Assembly: GCA_961205875.1 (NCBI GenBank)
Contig: OY540812.1
Coordinates: forward strand, 21,762,001 to 21,826,000
Length of the DNA: 64,000 bases
Direction of reading: 5' to 3'
DNA from: Sialis fuliginosa
Taxonomy: Eukaryota; Arthropoda; Insecta; Megaloptera; Sialidae
Shown here: positions 22,362 to 35,129 of the stretch, piece after piece
Position numbering within the stretch: position 1 is the stretch's first letter
How the letters are laid out: every line of letters starts with the position of its first letter
Made by a program: the position numbers and the translations under genes
The notes under the pieces: model-generated
Seen by the model: the letters and a program-made list of their open reading frames with translations, nothing else
Databases searched by the model: none
Told to the model about the DNA's origin: nothing

Positions 22362-22645
22362 TTAGAGACAAGACGAGACGAGAGTCAGGTAACTCTCGTC
22401 TCGACTAAAATTAAACTGATTTCGTCTCGTACATAAAACTGAGTACGAAACGAAATTGAAAACGAGACCAGTAAATTTTTACTAATTACTGATTTAAAAT
22501 CGAGACTCTCGACGAGACTTATAAATAAAGTTAATATTGTCTCCCACTATCGTCTCATCCCTTCTGAGTTTAAGCTAATATCATCTCGGTCTCGTCCGAT
22601 TTTAGGACACTATCAAGTAAAGTCTCATCTCAGAGTTCAGGCCTA
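22362..22645 (-). repeat. GAGACGAGAC-family repeat
   Basis: The complement of this block matches 63558-63830: a shared run of GAGACGATA, then TTATTTATAA, then CTCGTCGAGAG, then ATTTTAAA. Words of GAGACGAGAC or TCGTCTCGT recur throughout. No ORF. Smaller scraps lie at 240-300, 20745-20950, 23810-23855, 33885-33935 and 60630-60670. Confidence 0.6.
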
Positions 22646-22807
22646 TAGTTTTATATTTATAAAATTGTCAATAATAATTAGTATTTCAACATGATTCTAA
22701 GTACCCATATTTGATTGCAAGATACAATGTAAAACAATTACCATATCTTTAAATTAAAAAAATGATTTTTTTATAATGAAACTTTTCTCTATCACAATAA
22801 AATAAAA

Positions 22808-23783
22808 TGGCCAAGTGCGTGTTGGGCACGCACATGATAGGTTTCCGTAGTCATTACGATTTATAAACAAGAATTATTTCAACGGACGCTCTGATAACGA
22901 CATTAAAATGCAAATATATCGTGACTGAAGGGTTAAAATCAAAAGGTCATATAACATTTTTTGTTGCATTTTAGGAGACCTATCTAAAGATACCCCACTC
23001 AATGGGTTAAGTGAAAAAAATTTGAGAACAATTTTCAGTCTATGGGAGGGGGTCCAAAATAATTTTGACAGTATTCGTTATAATTTTCAGTGAAAGTACT
23101 TACTCAAAGCTACATTCTGAATTTTTTTCAGATTTTTTGAATAGATAGTTTAGAAATTAGGGTGGGGGGGACGCTCTGATAACGACATTTAAATGCAAAT
23201 ATATCGTGACTGAAGGGTTAAAATCAAAAGATCATTAAACAAGTTTTGTTGCATTTTGGGAGACCTATCTAATGACATCCCACTCAATGGGTTAAGTGAA
23301 AAAAAAAATGTGAGTTCATTTTTCAGTCTATGGCAGGGGGGTCCAAAATAATTTTGACAGTGTTCGTTATAATTTTCAGTGGAAGTACTAATTAAAGGCT
23401 ACATTCATGAATTTTTTCAGATTTTTTAAATTGATAGTTTAGAAATTAGGGTGGGGGGACGCTTTTATCACGACTTTGAACGCAATTATATCGTGACTGA
23501 AGGGTTAAAATCAAAATGTCATATTGCATTTTTTATTGCATTTTAGGAGACCTATCTAAAGACTCCCCACTTAATGGATTAAGTGAAATTTTTTTTTTGA
23601 AAATACTTTTCAGTCTATGGAAAGGGGGTCCAAAAAATTTTTTTTTCAAAAATATTATCATTTCTGTTTTTGGGTTATCAGTCTTCGTCTGTATACCAAA
23701 TTTCATCTTAATCGGCTTAAAATTTTTGAGGACGGACGGACATGGCGAAACTATAAGGTTTCCTAGTTTTCTACGGAAACCTA
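22808..23783 (-). mobile_element. HINE-like (Helentron-derived) family A with tandem core
   Basis: Read on the minus strand, the 5' end forms AGGTTTCC/GGAAACCT (23756-23782), followed by CCGTCCGTCC. The 5' word AGGTTTCCGTAG recurs inverted near the 3' end (22839-22850), next to a 3' hairpin GTGCGTG-TTGGG-CACGCAC (22815-22833) and the terminal GGCCAAG. The core is three tandem units of 285-288 bp starting at 22886, 23171 and 23459. Subterminal inverted repeats, an internal tandem array and a 3' hairpin are the known layout of DINE-1/HINE non-autonomous Helentrons. No RepHel coding is present. Confidence 0.65.
22886..23758. repeat. Three tandem units of ~287 bp inside family A
   Basis: Each unit opens ACGCT and contains TATCGTGACTGAAGGGTTAA, GGAGACCTATCTAA, TTTTCAGTCTATGG and GGGGGTCCAAAA. 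The third unit diverges after its GGGGTCC tract. A single unit is found inverted at 1861-2085. Confidence 0.8.
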
Positions 23784-23790
23784 AAAACGA

Positions 23791-26700
23791 TACTAAATCG
23801 GTACTTTCACGAGACGAGATTTACCAAAACTTTGTCTCGTTTCATCTCGTGTGAATCCCTCGTTCAGGCTATGGCATTTATAAATTGTATGTAAATAATA
23901 GAACTTAATTGTTCATAGAATAGTTTGATTAATGATCGCAAACGAAAAAAACAATAATAGTCTATCGCTTCATCGCTCTTTCAGACGTCCACATTAATGC
24001 ATGTGCAGTACTAGTGTGGATGCCAAACTCGTTGTTTTTGAATCATAGCCAACTAGGCGTAAAAGTTTCGTTCTGTATTTGGGTTCTCACAAAATCTGCG
24101 CACTGTTTATACACACACACAAATAATATAAATACATATGGACCACGTGTACCTATTAATATAGAAATATTACCCAAATATATCGAAGTGTCCAAAGTTA
24201 TATTTTAATATAGGTAATGTTATATTTATTATCTATTCGGTCAATAGTTTTATTGTTATTATTTTTATTAATTTGCTATAATTAATTGTGCCAAAGAATT
24301 TACAAATGGCAGTACAATTAACCTTGGAGTACCTAGCTATTAATAAATTTCCTAGTAATATTTATTTTAGTTCAAAGAGTCAAAATCCTTAGATTAAAAT
24401 TTCGTTTGATGGTATTGTTTTAGATTTAAATTTTTTTAATAACATTGTTGCTGAGTGACTGAAAATAAAATCAAAATAAATTTAGAAGTACTTAGCTAAA
24501 TAGTTTTTAACATTTGAAAGTTCTTAAGGCAGTATTGCAGTGTGACGATTTAAAATTTTCGATTTTTTTTAAATACATATTTTGAAAGTAAAATATATTG
24601 AAGTATACTGTGAAAATTGTAAACCGAAATTCAAAGTATTTACGAAGTTATAGAACATAGAAGAGGACGGTCCTGTCTGTTACCAAATCTTTAAACGCGT
24701 TTTTCTCGAAACTACCTTTTTTCAGTTGGTGGGAAGCAGAACTAAATTCTAATGAACCGATCGGGCTATAATTTTAACACGTTGTTCTACACACTAATAG
24801 TTATCGTATTCATTCCTTTAGTGCCATTTACTTTATTTTTAATAAAATTTTTTATAAAAAAAGTGTATATATTCTTATAAATGAATGTCTGCCGAATGAT
24901 TAAATTGCAATAGATTTTGATTTTTAAAAATAGATCAGAAAATGCGTTTAAACGTCGCGCGAGGGTCGCATAACTTGACGACCCCATTTTACTCCGTTTC
25001 GACGCAGTAATTTCGGGTAATTCTTGTCCAAAGTATTGTCAACTAATGTATTTACTTTCGATTATTATGACGATATACGTATGCTGTGGAAAACTACGCA
25101 ACTCTTTATAATTCGTGAACGGTTTCTCCTACAGAAAAATGTTTGGTTTCATTTTTCTAACAAGTTATCTCAGCTACATATAACGATTTAATTATACATC
25201 AATATATTTTTTTTCGAAAAGTTCACCGTTTTCGAGATATTTGCAAAATACTGTTTTTGCGAACTTTGACCCTTGCAGCGGTCAAACCGATGAGGAATTT
25301 TTACACATTATTAAGAACCCTAATTCTAAGGTGTGTAATAATTCAGCCTATTACAAATTTTTTCCTTGTTGGATGTAGGTATAGAGCAAATTTTTAATAA
25401 AAATTAGATCCTCATAACAAAAATCAAATTTATTTACTGTGTACGAAAAAATCACTAGTTTTAAAAAAAAACTACATTTCAAGAAAAAAATTTTGACATC
25501 TCTACATATAATGAAGTTTTAAAATAAAAATAAAAATATTAGACATACCACAGTTTATGAATCACCGTCAGTTTACAAAACACCAAATTGTTGGTTAATT
25601 ATATCCTTGCTTTTATTTTACACTTGTTTTACAAAACTACACCACAAGCACATTACTACTCGTCTTATTACGCGTGCAGTAAAATGATGTTTATATCATA
25701 AGAATTAATTATCAAATGTCATTACGTTTTCAACCACTTATAATTAGCTATAATTGATGATTTATAAATATCTTTCTTGATACGGTTTTTCTTACGATTT
25801 GTAATTGTTTTTTCTTCATATGTTTATTACAAATTTGATGTTCTCAATTGTTTTTATAACGTACATATTTTTTTTAAATCAAAAACTTAAATGGGTTTAT
25901 CTGTAGATAGATATTCGAAAATATGTTTATTTGTTTTGTGAAAATATACAAATCGAACATGCTATCTGTATTTTTTAATGTCAATGTTAAAGTGCATTCT
26001 TAAATTATCTTAATAAGGTTGTTAACCTTTCTTGGAATTAATTAGATGCATTTATTTAAATTAACTGAAAACAGATCGTTTTTCAAATATTCGTCATTCA
26101 AATAATCACAGAAGTGAAAAATAAAATAAATATACGTATATCTTTGAATAAAAAATGTTTAATTTCTACGTCGTTTAATATGCAATATAATATTCCATTT
26201 TAATTTAAAAAATTAATCTCTTTGTTTGTTACTACTTGACACAAAAACTACTAAACAGATTTTAATAGAGTTTTCATTGCTAGAAAGCCTAAGATCTTTG
26301 AAGTAGTTTAGGCTTTATGAAATAAGGTAGTTGAATTAGGACAACACCGTATTAACGAAAATTTACAATTTAATAAAAATATATAAAAATGAAATAGATT
26401 TGATTTCTAAATAGACGTGGGTGAAGCTGCGGGTAATTTCCAATATAAAAAATTATCATTTATTCCATCTTTCATATAGTGTTCTAAAGCCAAAATGGCT
26501 AAGTGAGTCCACATCACAAATAGAGAATATCAATTTAACTGATGAACAACTTGGCAGCAAAAGTAGCGAACATTGGCACCTGAGCTCCTGATATGTATTT
26601 AAATATATGTTTTTAAATCTTAATTTGAGGTATTTTTGGTAAAAAAACAGTTAGCTCAATTAATTAAGATTTAAAAACAAATTATTTCTAAAAGCTAGTT

Positions 26701-26867
26701 TGGTAAAATTAGTTTATATTTCAGTGAAATGTTGCACCTATCTTAAAATTTACTTGCAAACAAAATCATTATAACAAGATATCGAATTATGTTATTTGGA
26801 CCATTAGTTTGGTTTTTGTAAAAACTTAATTGCTAAAATCTATAATCAAAATAACTGAAAATATACT
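23791..26867. other. AT-rich stretch; decayed repeat at 24530-25500
   Basis: No gene. Bases 24530-24790 resemble the left part of the PIF-like element at 31657, sharing CGCGTTTTTCTCGAAACTAC and an end-like GGCAGTATTGCAGTG. I cannot find the partner end. At 26225-26300 a phrase with ACTACTAAACAGATTTTAAT recalls the interior of HINE-like elements. Confidence 0.4.
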
Positions 26868-27418
26868 AGGTACTGGCACCAGTCTCGAATATGACCCCAG
26901 TAATAGCTATTTTTTAATTAAATGTACTGAATTAGAAATATTTGTTGATATTTGATTACTACCATTTCTGAATATTAATCTATATACATTTAACTGATGA
27001 TTTGATGACAATGGCTAATAGGTGTCAAAATGGTAGACATTTAAACTAATGATTAGTGTAATTTATTTATTAAGTTTGTATTATATTATCATAGCAACTG
27101 CTTTAAACTGTTTCTTTGGCGATTCTTTCTTTTATATCTTTTGTGCCGTAGTACTTATCATTTTGTAATCATTATCAAGTGTCCATCTCTGCATGCTCAT
27201 TACTAGTTTTACTTTATTCATTACTGAAGAAAAAACATAAACAATATAATTTAAAAAACAAACTATATTTGCAGACTTTGGCAATTAAATTGATTAAATA
27301 AATAGTTACTACTTCTTCTTAGTAACATGAGTTAATAAGAATTACAAAAAAGAAGCCCGTCGATCACAAAAACAGTAAATCTTTGCTCTTATAGCGGCCA
27401 TAACTGGTGCCAGTACCT
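26868..27418. mobile_element. TIR element, AGGTACTGGCACCAGT ends, copy 1
   Basis: The left AGGTACTGGCACCAGT and right ACTGGTGCCAGTACCT are perfect 16-bp inverted repeats. The interior is nearly identical over long stretches to the copy at 45893-46374 (for example ATTTTTTAATTAAATGTACT and CATCTCTGCATGCTCATTAC in the matching places). No transposase. Flanking duplication is uncertain, with TA suggested by copy 2. Confidence 0.75.
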
Positions 27419-29162
27419 TATGTATAGCATAAAAATATTTTACTTATTTAGATTTGCTTCCAAGAAAATTGCCTTATAATACCAGGCATAAAAAAAATAA
27501 AAACTTATTGTTAGATCATCTTAACACATATATTTCTAAGCTAACTTACACGCCTACACTTATGATAATTTGTTATACAGATGTCCATATTATATTTATG
27601 CATAATATGTGCTTGCAAAGATGCGGCGAATTTTAATTTTAAAAATTTAATTTTAACCTTTACATCACAGCAACCATACTGCTGCAGTTATAATTAATTA
27701 AGGAGCGCTCACATAGTATATGCATGCACATAAACACATACATACACATACAAAATAGCACATTTGGGCCGAACGCAAGCCGATTCTTGAGAGAGATGGC
27801 GATACGCGAATTTGATTATAACGCGGACGCAATAAAGAGAGAAAATAACTGCATCCAATGTCAGAGAAATGACCTTGAGCGCTGCAGTCTGACATGAGTA
27901 ACTATAGATAGATTTGCACACATATATATATTTATAATTGTATGTGTGTGTGTAATTTGCAAACATAGATACAATAGATATGTATTTTTTGGGTATTTTT
28001 TTGTAAATTATAGACAATTTTGCTCTTTTAAAATATACATATTTTATTTTATTAGGTTACGAAGAGAATATTATAACAATTCATATTTAGCTAGCTTTTA
28101 TATCTATCTTTTATTTTTATTGCTCTCAAGGCCTAATTATGTTAGTTGACGACGATTGTATGCATGATTTTACTGCAAGAAAATTAGCTGTTATTCTGGT
28201 TTCCTTTACAATACATCTTGGTACGTTTTATGTACTATGGGCTATAGAAGTCTCTGTAACCCTAAAGGTCAGAATCGATTACAACAGATTCAAAAATATT
28301 AAGACAAAATCATCGGTTATCTTTTTCTGAGGCGGTTATCTTTTTCAGAAGGAAGTATGTGTATAAATCACAAATATAAAAAAGGCAGTATTGGGTACAT
28401 CCTCTGTTGACTGTAAGGTACTTATCCGATTGTCGAGTTCAACGCCGGTAGCATTTGACGGTGCCGGTATAGTCATCGGCAAATTAGCCGGGCCGGTCTA
28501 CGTGGAAAAGCTCTGATTTGATTACATTGAAACCGGCACCGGTACCGGTTTTGCCGGTGTGTGGAAAAACGCCCTTAAGAGGTTAAATTGAATACTCTGG
28601 TTATAGCGTTTGGCATAGTTTTGATCTCGACCAAATCTTTATTATACCAAGCATTATTTCTTCAATGTAATCATAGGTACATGTTTAATAATATGTACTC
28701 GTATATTTTTTTAAATTGGTTTCTTGGTATTCTTCTTTACATATTCAGATATCTCATTTTCTATGAATGACTCCCCAATTTACTCTTATATTCATAAATG
28801 AAATATACTTTATAACAAAAGATAATAGTAGTCATGAAAAAAATCAACACTAGATTTCAACGGAATTATACATTTTGAGAGTTCCTGGATCACAATATCA
28901 TTATTTTAATGAAAACTGCGCAATTTATCTATCAGTTATTGAACGCTCTAAAACTAAACCGGCGAAAATTTACATGAAATTTTAAAATTTAGATTTTGTA
29001 AATGTGAACCTCCATTTTTAAGAGCATTACAAAACCGGAAACGGATAATTAGGATGTATTCTTCTGCCAATTTTTTAATTTTTCTGGTAATTTTGAAACG
29101 GTACGTTTAATAATATTAAAATTTCGATTATCTGATATGAATAATTTGTTTTGTAAACAGAT
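27419..29162. other. Gene-free stretch with a CCGG-rich element end
   Basis: AT-rich with no supported gene. Bases 27718-27960 contain CA/TG-type low complexity. Bases 28440-28580 form a distinct GC-rich patch of CCGGT/ACCGG words (TTGAAACCGGCACCGGTACC) ending in GTGTGGAAAAACGCCC. It looks like one end of a PIF- or P-like TIR element whose other end I cannot locate. Confidence 0.45.
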
Positions 29163-29885
29163 TTTTGCTTTCTCTCAATATAGAAGATAGATACCAAAAG
29201 CTTTGTGATCGTTTTATAATGAGACAAAAAAATTGTTCTCCGATTTCAAAATTTTAAATTGATCTTTGTGTTTCAGGTCAAGAAAAACACTTTTTGTTCC
29301 GTGCCTATCTGTCTGTCTCTCTATCTGTCCTCTGAATCCTTGTCACACGCATAACTCATGAACCATTGAACTGATATTAATGAAACTTGGTGGGTTGGTT
29401 GGGTCTGGCTTGAGGACGGTCCCATTTCAAAATCATCGTATGTAAGGGGGAAAGGTGATATCCCAAAATATTTTTTTTTCAAGATATCTTCTATCTATAT
29501 CGTCATTTGTTTTTTTTTTTTTTTTAATTGCTTTTGAAGGCCTCTATACACCATTCATTCTACAGGGCCAATTTGTCAGGAGATAGAGTAGGGGTGCTGC
29601 AGATTGGGTCGTGTATAGGCAAATCGGGCCGACTATTCGTGGAATAATTGTCCTGATTTACCTATACATGACCCAATCTGCAGTACCCCCACTCTACCTC
29701 CCGACAAATCGGCCCTGCAGATTGGGTGGTGTATAGAGGCCTTTAGTAAAACTGTATAAAAATTAAATGATTAACCAATGCCAGGCAAATTAACACTTTA
29801 TCGATTTTTATTTAAATTGTTCAATAATTAACTACCTTTGGTAAATTTTGCACGAGGAAGCCCTGTGCATTTACTTAGCAAATGT
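29163..29885 (+). mobile_element. HINE-like family C copy with nested fold-back
   Basis: The copy matches the complement of 47234-48020. It has TGCTTTCTCTCAATAT at the 5' side, the CTGTCTGTCTCTCTATCTG tract, then ATAACTCATGAACCATTGAA, and at the 3' side CACGAGGAAGCCC before the hairpin CATTT-ACTTAGC-AAATG (29868-29884). The segment 29537-29743 is a separate fold-back inserted into it. Family B begins seven bases after its 3' end. Confidence 0.6.
29537..29743. repeat. Near-perfect fold-back element nested in family C
   Basis: Arms of about 95 bases: AAGGCCTCTATACACC on the left against GGTGTATAGAGGCCTT on the right. The inner word CTGCAGATTGGGTCGTGTAT is matched by ATACATGACCCAATCTGCAG. The word CAGATTGGGT recurs, so each arm is internally repetitive. 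It interrupts alignment of the family C copy at one point, so it is the younger insertion. Confidence 0.8.
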
Positions 29886-29891
29886 TTTTTT

Positions 29892-30983
29892 TCGGGTTCC
29901 GAAGAAACCCTATTAATATCGCTTTGTCGTCCGTCCGTCCTTTTCACTCAAAGCTAAATAGCTCGTAAACTATATAAGCTAAAAACTTGAAATTTTTACT
30001 GAACATGTAAAGTGACACCCTCTAGTAAAATATGTACAAATTTATTGAATAAATAATTTTTCAGGGGGGGCAATAAGGAGCTAAAGCTAGATAAAAAAAA
30101 TATTTTTTTTTTATACCAAGGCATGTGGCACGTTAAAATATATAACCAAACAAGCGGAATTTGACCCTTTTTTTATTTTTTTTCTAAATCAAAAATGGTG
30201 CCTGTAGGGGGCTTTAAAGTAAATCCAAAAAAAACAAAAAAATTGTATACCAAGACGTGTGGCACGTCAAAATTTACGTCTCAATTAGTAGAATATGCCC
30301 CTATTTTTTATTTTTTTTCTAACTCAAAAATGGCACCTGTAGGGGGCTAAAAGCAGTATTTTATTCTGTCCCCCCCCCTCTAACTCTGTAACTACCGGCT
30401 CAAAAAATCTGAAAAAAATTTGGTAACGAGGTTTTGGTGGGACTACCAACGACAAATACTAAAGTCAATAATATAATTTTAAATTTTTGAATAATAGGGA
30501 GGAGTGTAAGAGAATTTAAAATTTTTATTTTTATATCTAGGCATGTGATATGTCAAAATGTACATCTCAATTCGTTGAACATGACCATATTTTTTATTTT
30601 TTTTCTAACTCAAAAATGGCACCTGTAGGGGGCTAAAAGCAGTGTTTTATTTTGTCCCCCAACCCCCTCTATCTCTGTAACTACTGGCTCAAAAAATCTG
30701 AAAAAAAATTGGTAACGAGGCTTTGGTGGGACTACCAACGACAAATACTAAAGTTAACAATATAATTTTAAATTTTGGAATTATAGGGAGGGGCATCATA
30801 ATTTTTTTTTTTTTTTTTATATCTAGGCATGTGGTATGTCAAAATATAGATCTCAATTAGTAGAACTTGACACTTTTTTATATTTTAACTTTAACTTAAA
30901 AATGCACCTGTAGTGGTTCCAAACATTTCACGTAGTACGTACTTCGGAACCCTTATGGCATACACTTGTGTATGTCTTGCCCG
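29892..30983 (+). mobile_element. HINE-like family B, copy 1
   Basis: The 5' end forms GGGTT-CCGAAGA-AACCC (29894-29910), followed by TCGTCCGTCCGTCC. The inverted CTTCGGAACCC lies at 30942-30952, followed by the 3' hairpin CATACAC-TT-GTGTATG (30959-30974) and TCTTGCCCG. Internal units begin with TATACCAAGGCATGTGG-like or TATCTAGGCATGTG words at about 30113, 30246, 30532 and 30819, spaced 133, 286 and 287. A second, inverted copy is at 57921-59036. No ORF. Confidence 0.7.
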
Positions 30984-31656
30984 AATTATTTATGAATAAA
31001 CTGTTAAAGTGAAACATTTTTTTCCAATATTTCATTTAATTCATTTGAAAACTCATAAATATTGACACAAAAAGTAAATAATTTGTAGAATTAATGAATA
31101 AATTGCTACAAAAATGAAGTGATTGTTTACAAATAATATTTATTTATTAATAATTCGACATCTGAACTTTTATTCCTCAACTGAATTTATCATTGACCCA
31201 CATTCAAATATATTTTATCTAAACCGACGTTAAAATCTATCGTGTCTGTCCTATATTTAGTTTTCCATTTGAAATCATAGTATCTTAATTTTAATGCACT
31301 AATAAACTCTAAAACTAAACTAAAACTTGGGTAGAACAATATAAAATTTAAATATTAAAGAACAAAGTATAATATTTTCTAAAGTAGGTATACAAAATTT
31401 AATAACATTTTGTTAAATTTGCAAAAAAATAACAAAACATGGAAATTAAGTAAAAAATATTTCATTTTAAACATTTACATAGCAAATCAATTATTTATTT
31501 GATATTAGAAATCCCCTACAGCTTTGCACTATTTTTTTTTCTTTTTGTACATTTTCATTTGTATACATTTTATTAGAAAATATGAATTATTTGTTTTGTT
31601 TAATTACATCAATACCACAATTATCATTGATTATTATTTTCACTTAAGAAATTTAA
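30984..31656. other. AT-rich spacer, nothing recognised
   Basis: No gene, RNA or repeat boundary is seen between family B copy 1 and the PIF-like element. Confidence 0.5.
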
Positions 31657-32387
31657 GGGGGTATTCTAGTGTAGAAATTTGAAAAAATCGAATTTTTTTT
31701 TTGATATTTTCAAAGCTTAACCTTTCAAGAATGTGTCCTTAAAAGGGCAAGCCAAAATTTTAATTATTTCCAGAGATATAGCTATTTTAGTGACACGTCT
31801 TCAATACTGGCTCGGCTGGAACGAATTTTACTCGAAACTTTTAACGCGTTTTTCTCGAAACTACATTTTTCAAAACGTTTGACTTGATTTCTCAAGTTCT
31901 ATTGAACCAATTGACTTAAAATTTCGTGTGAATCTTCTCAATACATGTCTCTATCGTCCTAACTATTATTATAACAAAATAATAATTTTTACTATTTTTA
32001 AAAAATTCAGAAAAGTCCAAAAAAGTCGAAAAAAATGTATCATTTTTTCGGACAGCCATAATTTAGTAAAAAATATTTTTTTACACTTTTTCTTAGTTAG
32101 TACGATAGCTGCATTTATCTAAATTAATAATCTCTTTTTTTTTTTTTCAGATTTTGAAAAAGCTTGCAATCATGACAAGATTGGCGCGCCATTTTTTTTG
32201 TACCCCCCACTTCAACAACTCATACCACTTTCAATTTTGTATTTTTTGATTATTTTTTTTTTTTTTGTAATCTTCAAATAATAATAAACGCCTGGTAAAA
32301 AAATGGATAGTAAAAATATTTTTTGATTTTTATTTATAGCACCTGAAAAAACACCTCAAATTCATGCCTCTACACTAGAATACCCCC
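31657..32387. mobile_element. PIF/Harbinger-like MITE, 19-bp perfect TIR, TAA duplication
   Basis: The left GGGGGTATTCTAGTGTAGA and right TCTACACTAGAATACCCCC are perfect inverted repeats. TAA flanks both sides (31654-31656 and 32388-32390). A G-rich terminus with a TWA duplication is typical of PIF/Harbinger. The 731-bp interior has no transposase. A related, damaged copy may lie at 24530-24790. Confidence 0.75.
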
Positions 32388-32390
32388 TAA

Positions 32391-35129
32391 CAAAGTAAAT
32401 ATCATTGTACATTTTTCTCGATACGGACTTGTCCTTATATTTACTATCAACTATCTGATAACCCAGTGGTCTTCAAACTCTGGGGATTACTCGAGTCAAA
32501 ATAAAAATTCGAAAAAAATTAATGAAGCACTCACAATAGTTGACTAGTGTTTATTAGTCAAAAATTATTAAGATACGTTTTGTTATATTTGCAAATTAAT
32601 GCATTCCAAGAAGTTACTAAGGTAGGAAGGAGTTCTCCGAAAAAACCTTATAGTTCTAAGGGTTCCATGAGTCGACAACGTTTGAAGACCACTGTAATAG
32701 CCTAATCTACTTTTAAGAGTTTAAGTTTACTAATAGTGAAAGTCCCATCAATATCGGTACAGTAGTTTTCGTATCCAGTGGTAACAAACATACAGACAAA
32801 AATTCTGAAAACTATCAAAATGGAGTAAAATCACAGAACCTACAATTTTATATATTAAAATTAGTATTTATTAAAAAATAAAGTAATTAGCTAATTAACA
32901 TACCTTTAATGAAGGTCAAAATTCACAAATACCTAAAAATTAAAAAAAATCTTGGGAACACCAAAGTGAACTAATATAAGTAAACAAAAAAAATATTAGT
33001 AGATATAGCGAACTCTGTATATACTATCAAAAGCTGTAAAGATTTTCTTTCAATAATTAAGAAAAGAAAATTTTTTAATCTTAATTATGATTTTTCTATT
33101 ATTAAAACAAATTTAATCATTTTCTTTTCGACGTCATAAGATAAACAAAACAAAATTTCAACGCACGCATTGTGATAATTTAATACGTAACGAACTACAA
33201 CTAATTAAAAAAAAACAATGAAAATGCGTCAAGAAAAACTGCACAAATATACACGTCGATTTTCCACGTGATTTTTCCACGTAATACTTGCCGATAAGGA
33301 AAAGCAAACGTAAAAAAGTATTTGACGTTTTCCAATCGATCAATTTTCCGAGGCGACGTCAGATTTTTATTGTGCATTGAATATTGTTTTTATTTTTAGT
33401 TTTCACTCACTGCATTTAAATATATATATGTGTGTGTGTATGTGTATTTTACGAGGTGTATTTTTAGATGCCGATTTGATTTACAGTAATCAATAAATGT
33501 TGCTCTAGTTAAACAGTATTCAATAACAATGTATAGGTAATAATTTTCCGCTAGTTTTCCGATATGAGATTTTATTTTCAATTTTAATTATTTTTTGTTT
33601 CATAAATTATATAGATGTTATTATGTATTACTTTTTGTTATATAAACCACTACTGGTTTTCAGGCAGGCTTAATTATATTTTCTGTAAGATGTATAAAGT
33701 TTTTAGATTAACTCTATCCAATTTTTATTGAACCTTGGGCCAATTTTCTGTTTTTGTCCTATGTAACTAGTAAAAAGTTGTTTTTATATACCAATTGGAC
33801 AGACCTGGGTTAGATAATATTTATTAAAAATCAGATATGAAAACGACTTTTTTGTTTCCTTAAGATTTTTATTAAAGCTTCAAACGAGACAGGTTTAGTT
33901 AAGTCTCGTCTCGTACTCGTGATCGATACCGAGAAATGTCTTGGTCTCTTGCAGAAGCGTAACTAAGGGCCCTCTACAAGGACCTGCATAAGTGCCCATA
34001 ATCTTTGCATGGAGAGAGAGCCGATTTCACCAACCTCTAGCAACGCCTTTGGTCTCATATGTTTTTAAATTCTTTACATATAAAAAAACAATTAAGAGAA
34101 GTGCATGCTATACTTACACAGTTAGTATTCCAACAGCCCCCCCTCCCCAACTTAAATTATTGGAAATTTTGAAAATCGTGTAAAGACAAAACACCGTGAG
34201 AAATATTTTTTGTTAAAAAACTTTTTCTCTAAAACCAATAGCTTAGCAATTATAAGGAAATAAACAATTGATCACACTATAATTTTTTAATTCTGATAAT
34301 TTTTATTCAATCTACACCTAATTTTCAATGTTCATGATTTTTTTCTGATTTTTTTAGCGATAAGTGCTGCGTTGTTCATAGAACACTAAAAATCAATTTT
34401 ATACATTATTTCAAACATTTTTATAACCACAAATGTTAAAAAAAATTGAAATTTTGGGGAAAATAGTCACTTTGAATTTTTTGTAACAGTTTAATTTGAT
34501 ATATTAAATAGCTTGTTATAAACCCATAAACTTCCCTAATCTGAGGACTAGACAATTTAATTCATTTTGATTTTTTGGTTATTTCAATTCACAGCGAAAG
34601 TATCAAATGTTTTTATTCGCATATAAAAAAATAATAAAAAATAATTTGAAAATTAAAATTATAATACTCTCATAAAATGTTTAAATTAGTTGCAAATATC
34701 GAGATACCACTATAACAATTACTTAATATTAATTATAGTTCATTATTATAGCTGAAAACATTCATTGATTATTATAATATTTAAAGCATGAATAAATAAT
34801 TTTGTAAATGAGAACAATACAATAAATTACAGTACATTTTTACGAGTATAATAATAATACTATTATCAAATAAAAATACTACAGATTAATGTAATATGTT
34901 TTTCTCAATGCCAAACAAATAAATACACACAACATGTACCTACTCGTATACCAACACAATAATAATTTGTGTACCGCCTCTTCGTTGAACTCATATAGAC
35001 GGTCATCTTTAACGCCCGGTTTCACAAACGATAGATATCTAACAGTTCAATGTAAGTTGTGCGTTTTACCAATCAGATCCCTTAACTGACAATCTAATAT
35101 CGGGTATTATAAAGAACCGTATATATGTA
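32391..35129. other. Gene-free stretch with minor repeat scraps
   Basis: GAGACGAGAC-type words lie at 33885-33935. A hAT-like terminus CAGAAGCGTAACTAAGGGCC starts at 33952 without a clear partner. Bases 34185-34390 share phrases (GAGAAATATTTTTTGTT; CAATCTACACCTAATTT) with 51105-51500, a dispersed repeat of unknown class. A CGCCCGGTTTCACAAACG end-like word is at 35012. No gene. Confidence 0.45.

Noticed and set aside
28440..28580. CCGG-rich patch as a CpG promoter
   Set aside because: The repeated CCGGT/ACCGG words and the GTGGAAAAACGCCC edge look like a transposon terminus, so I did not call a promoter.
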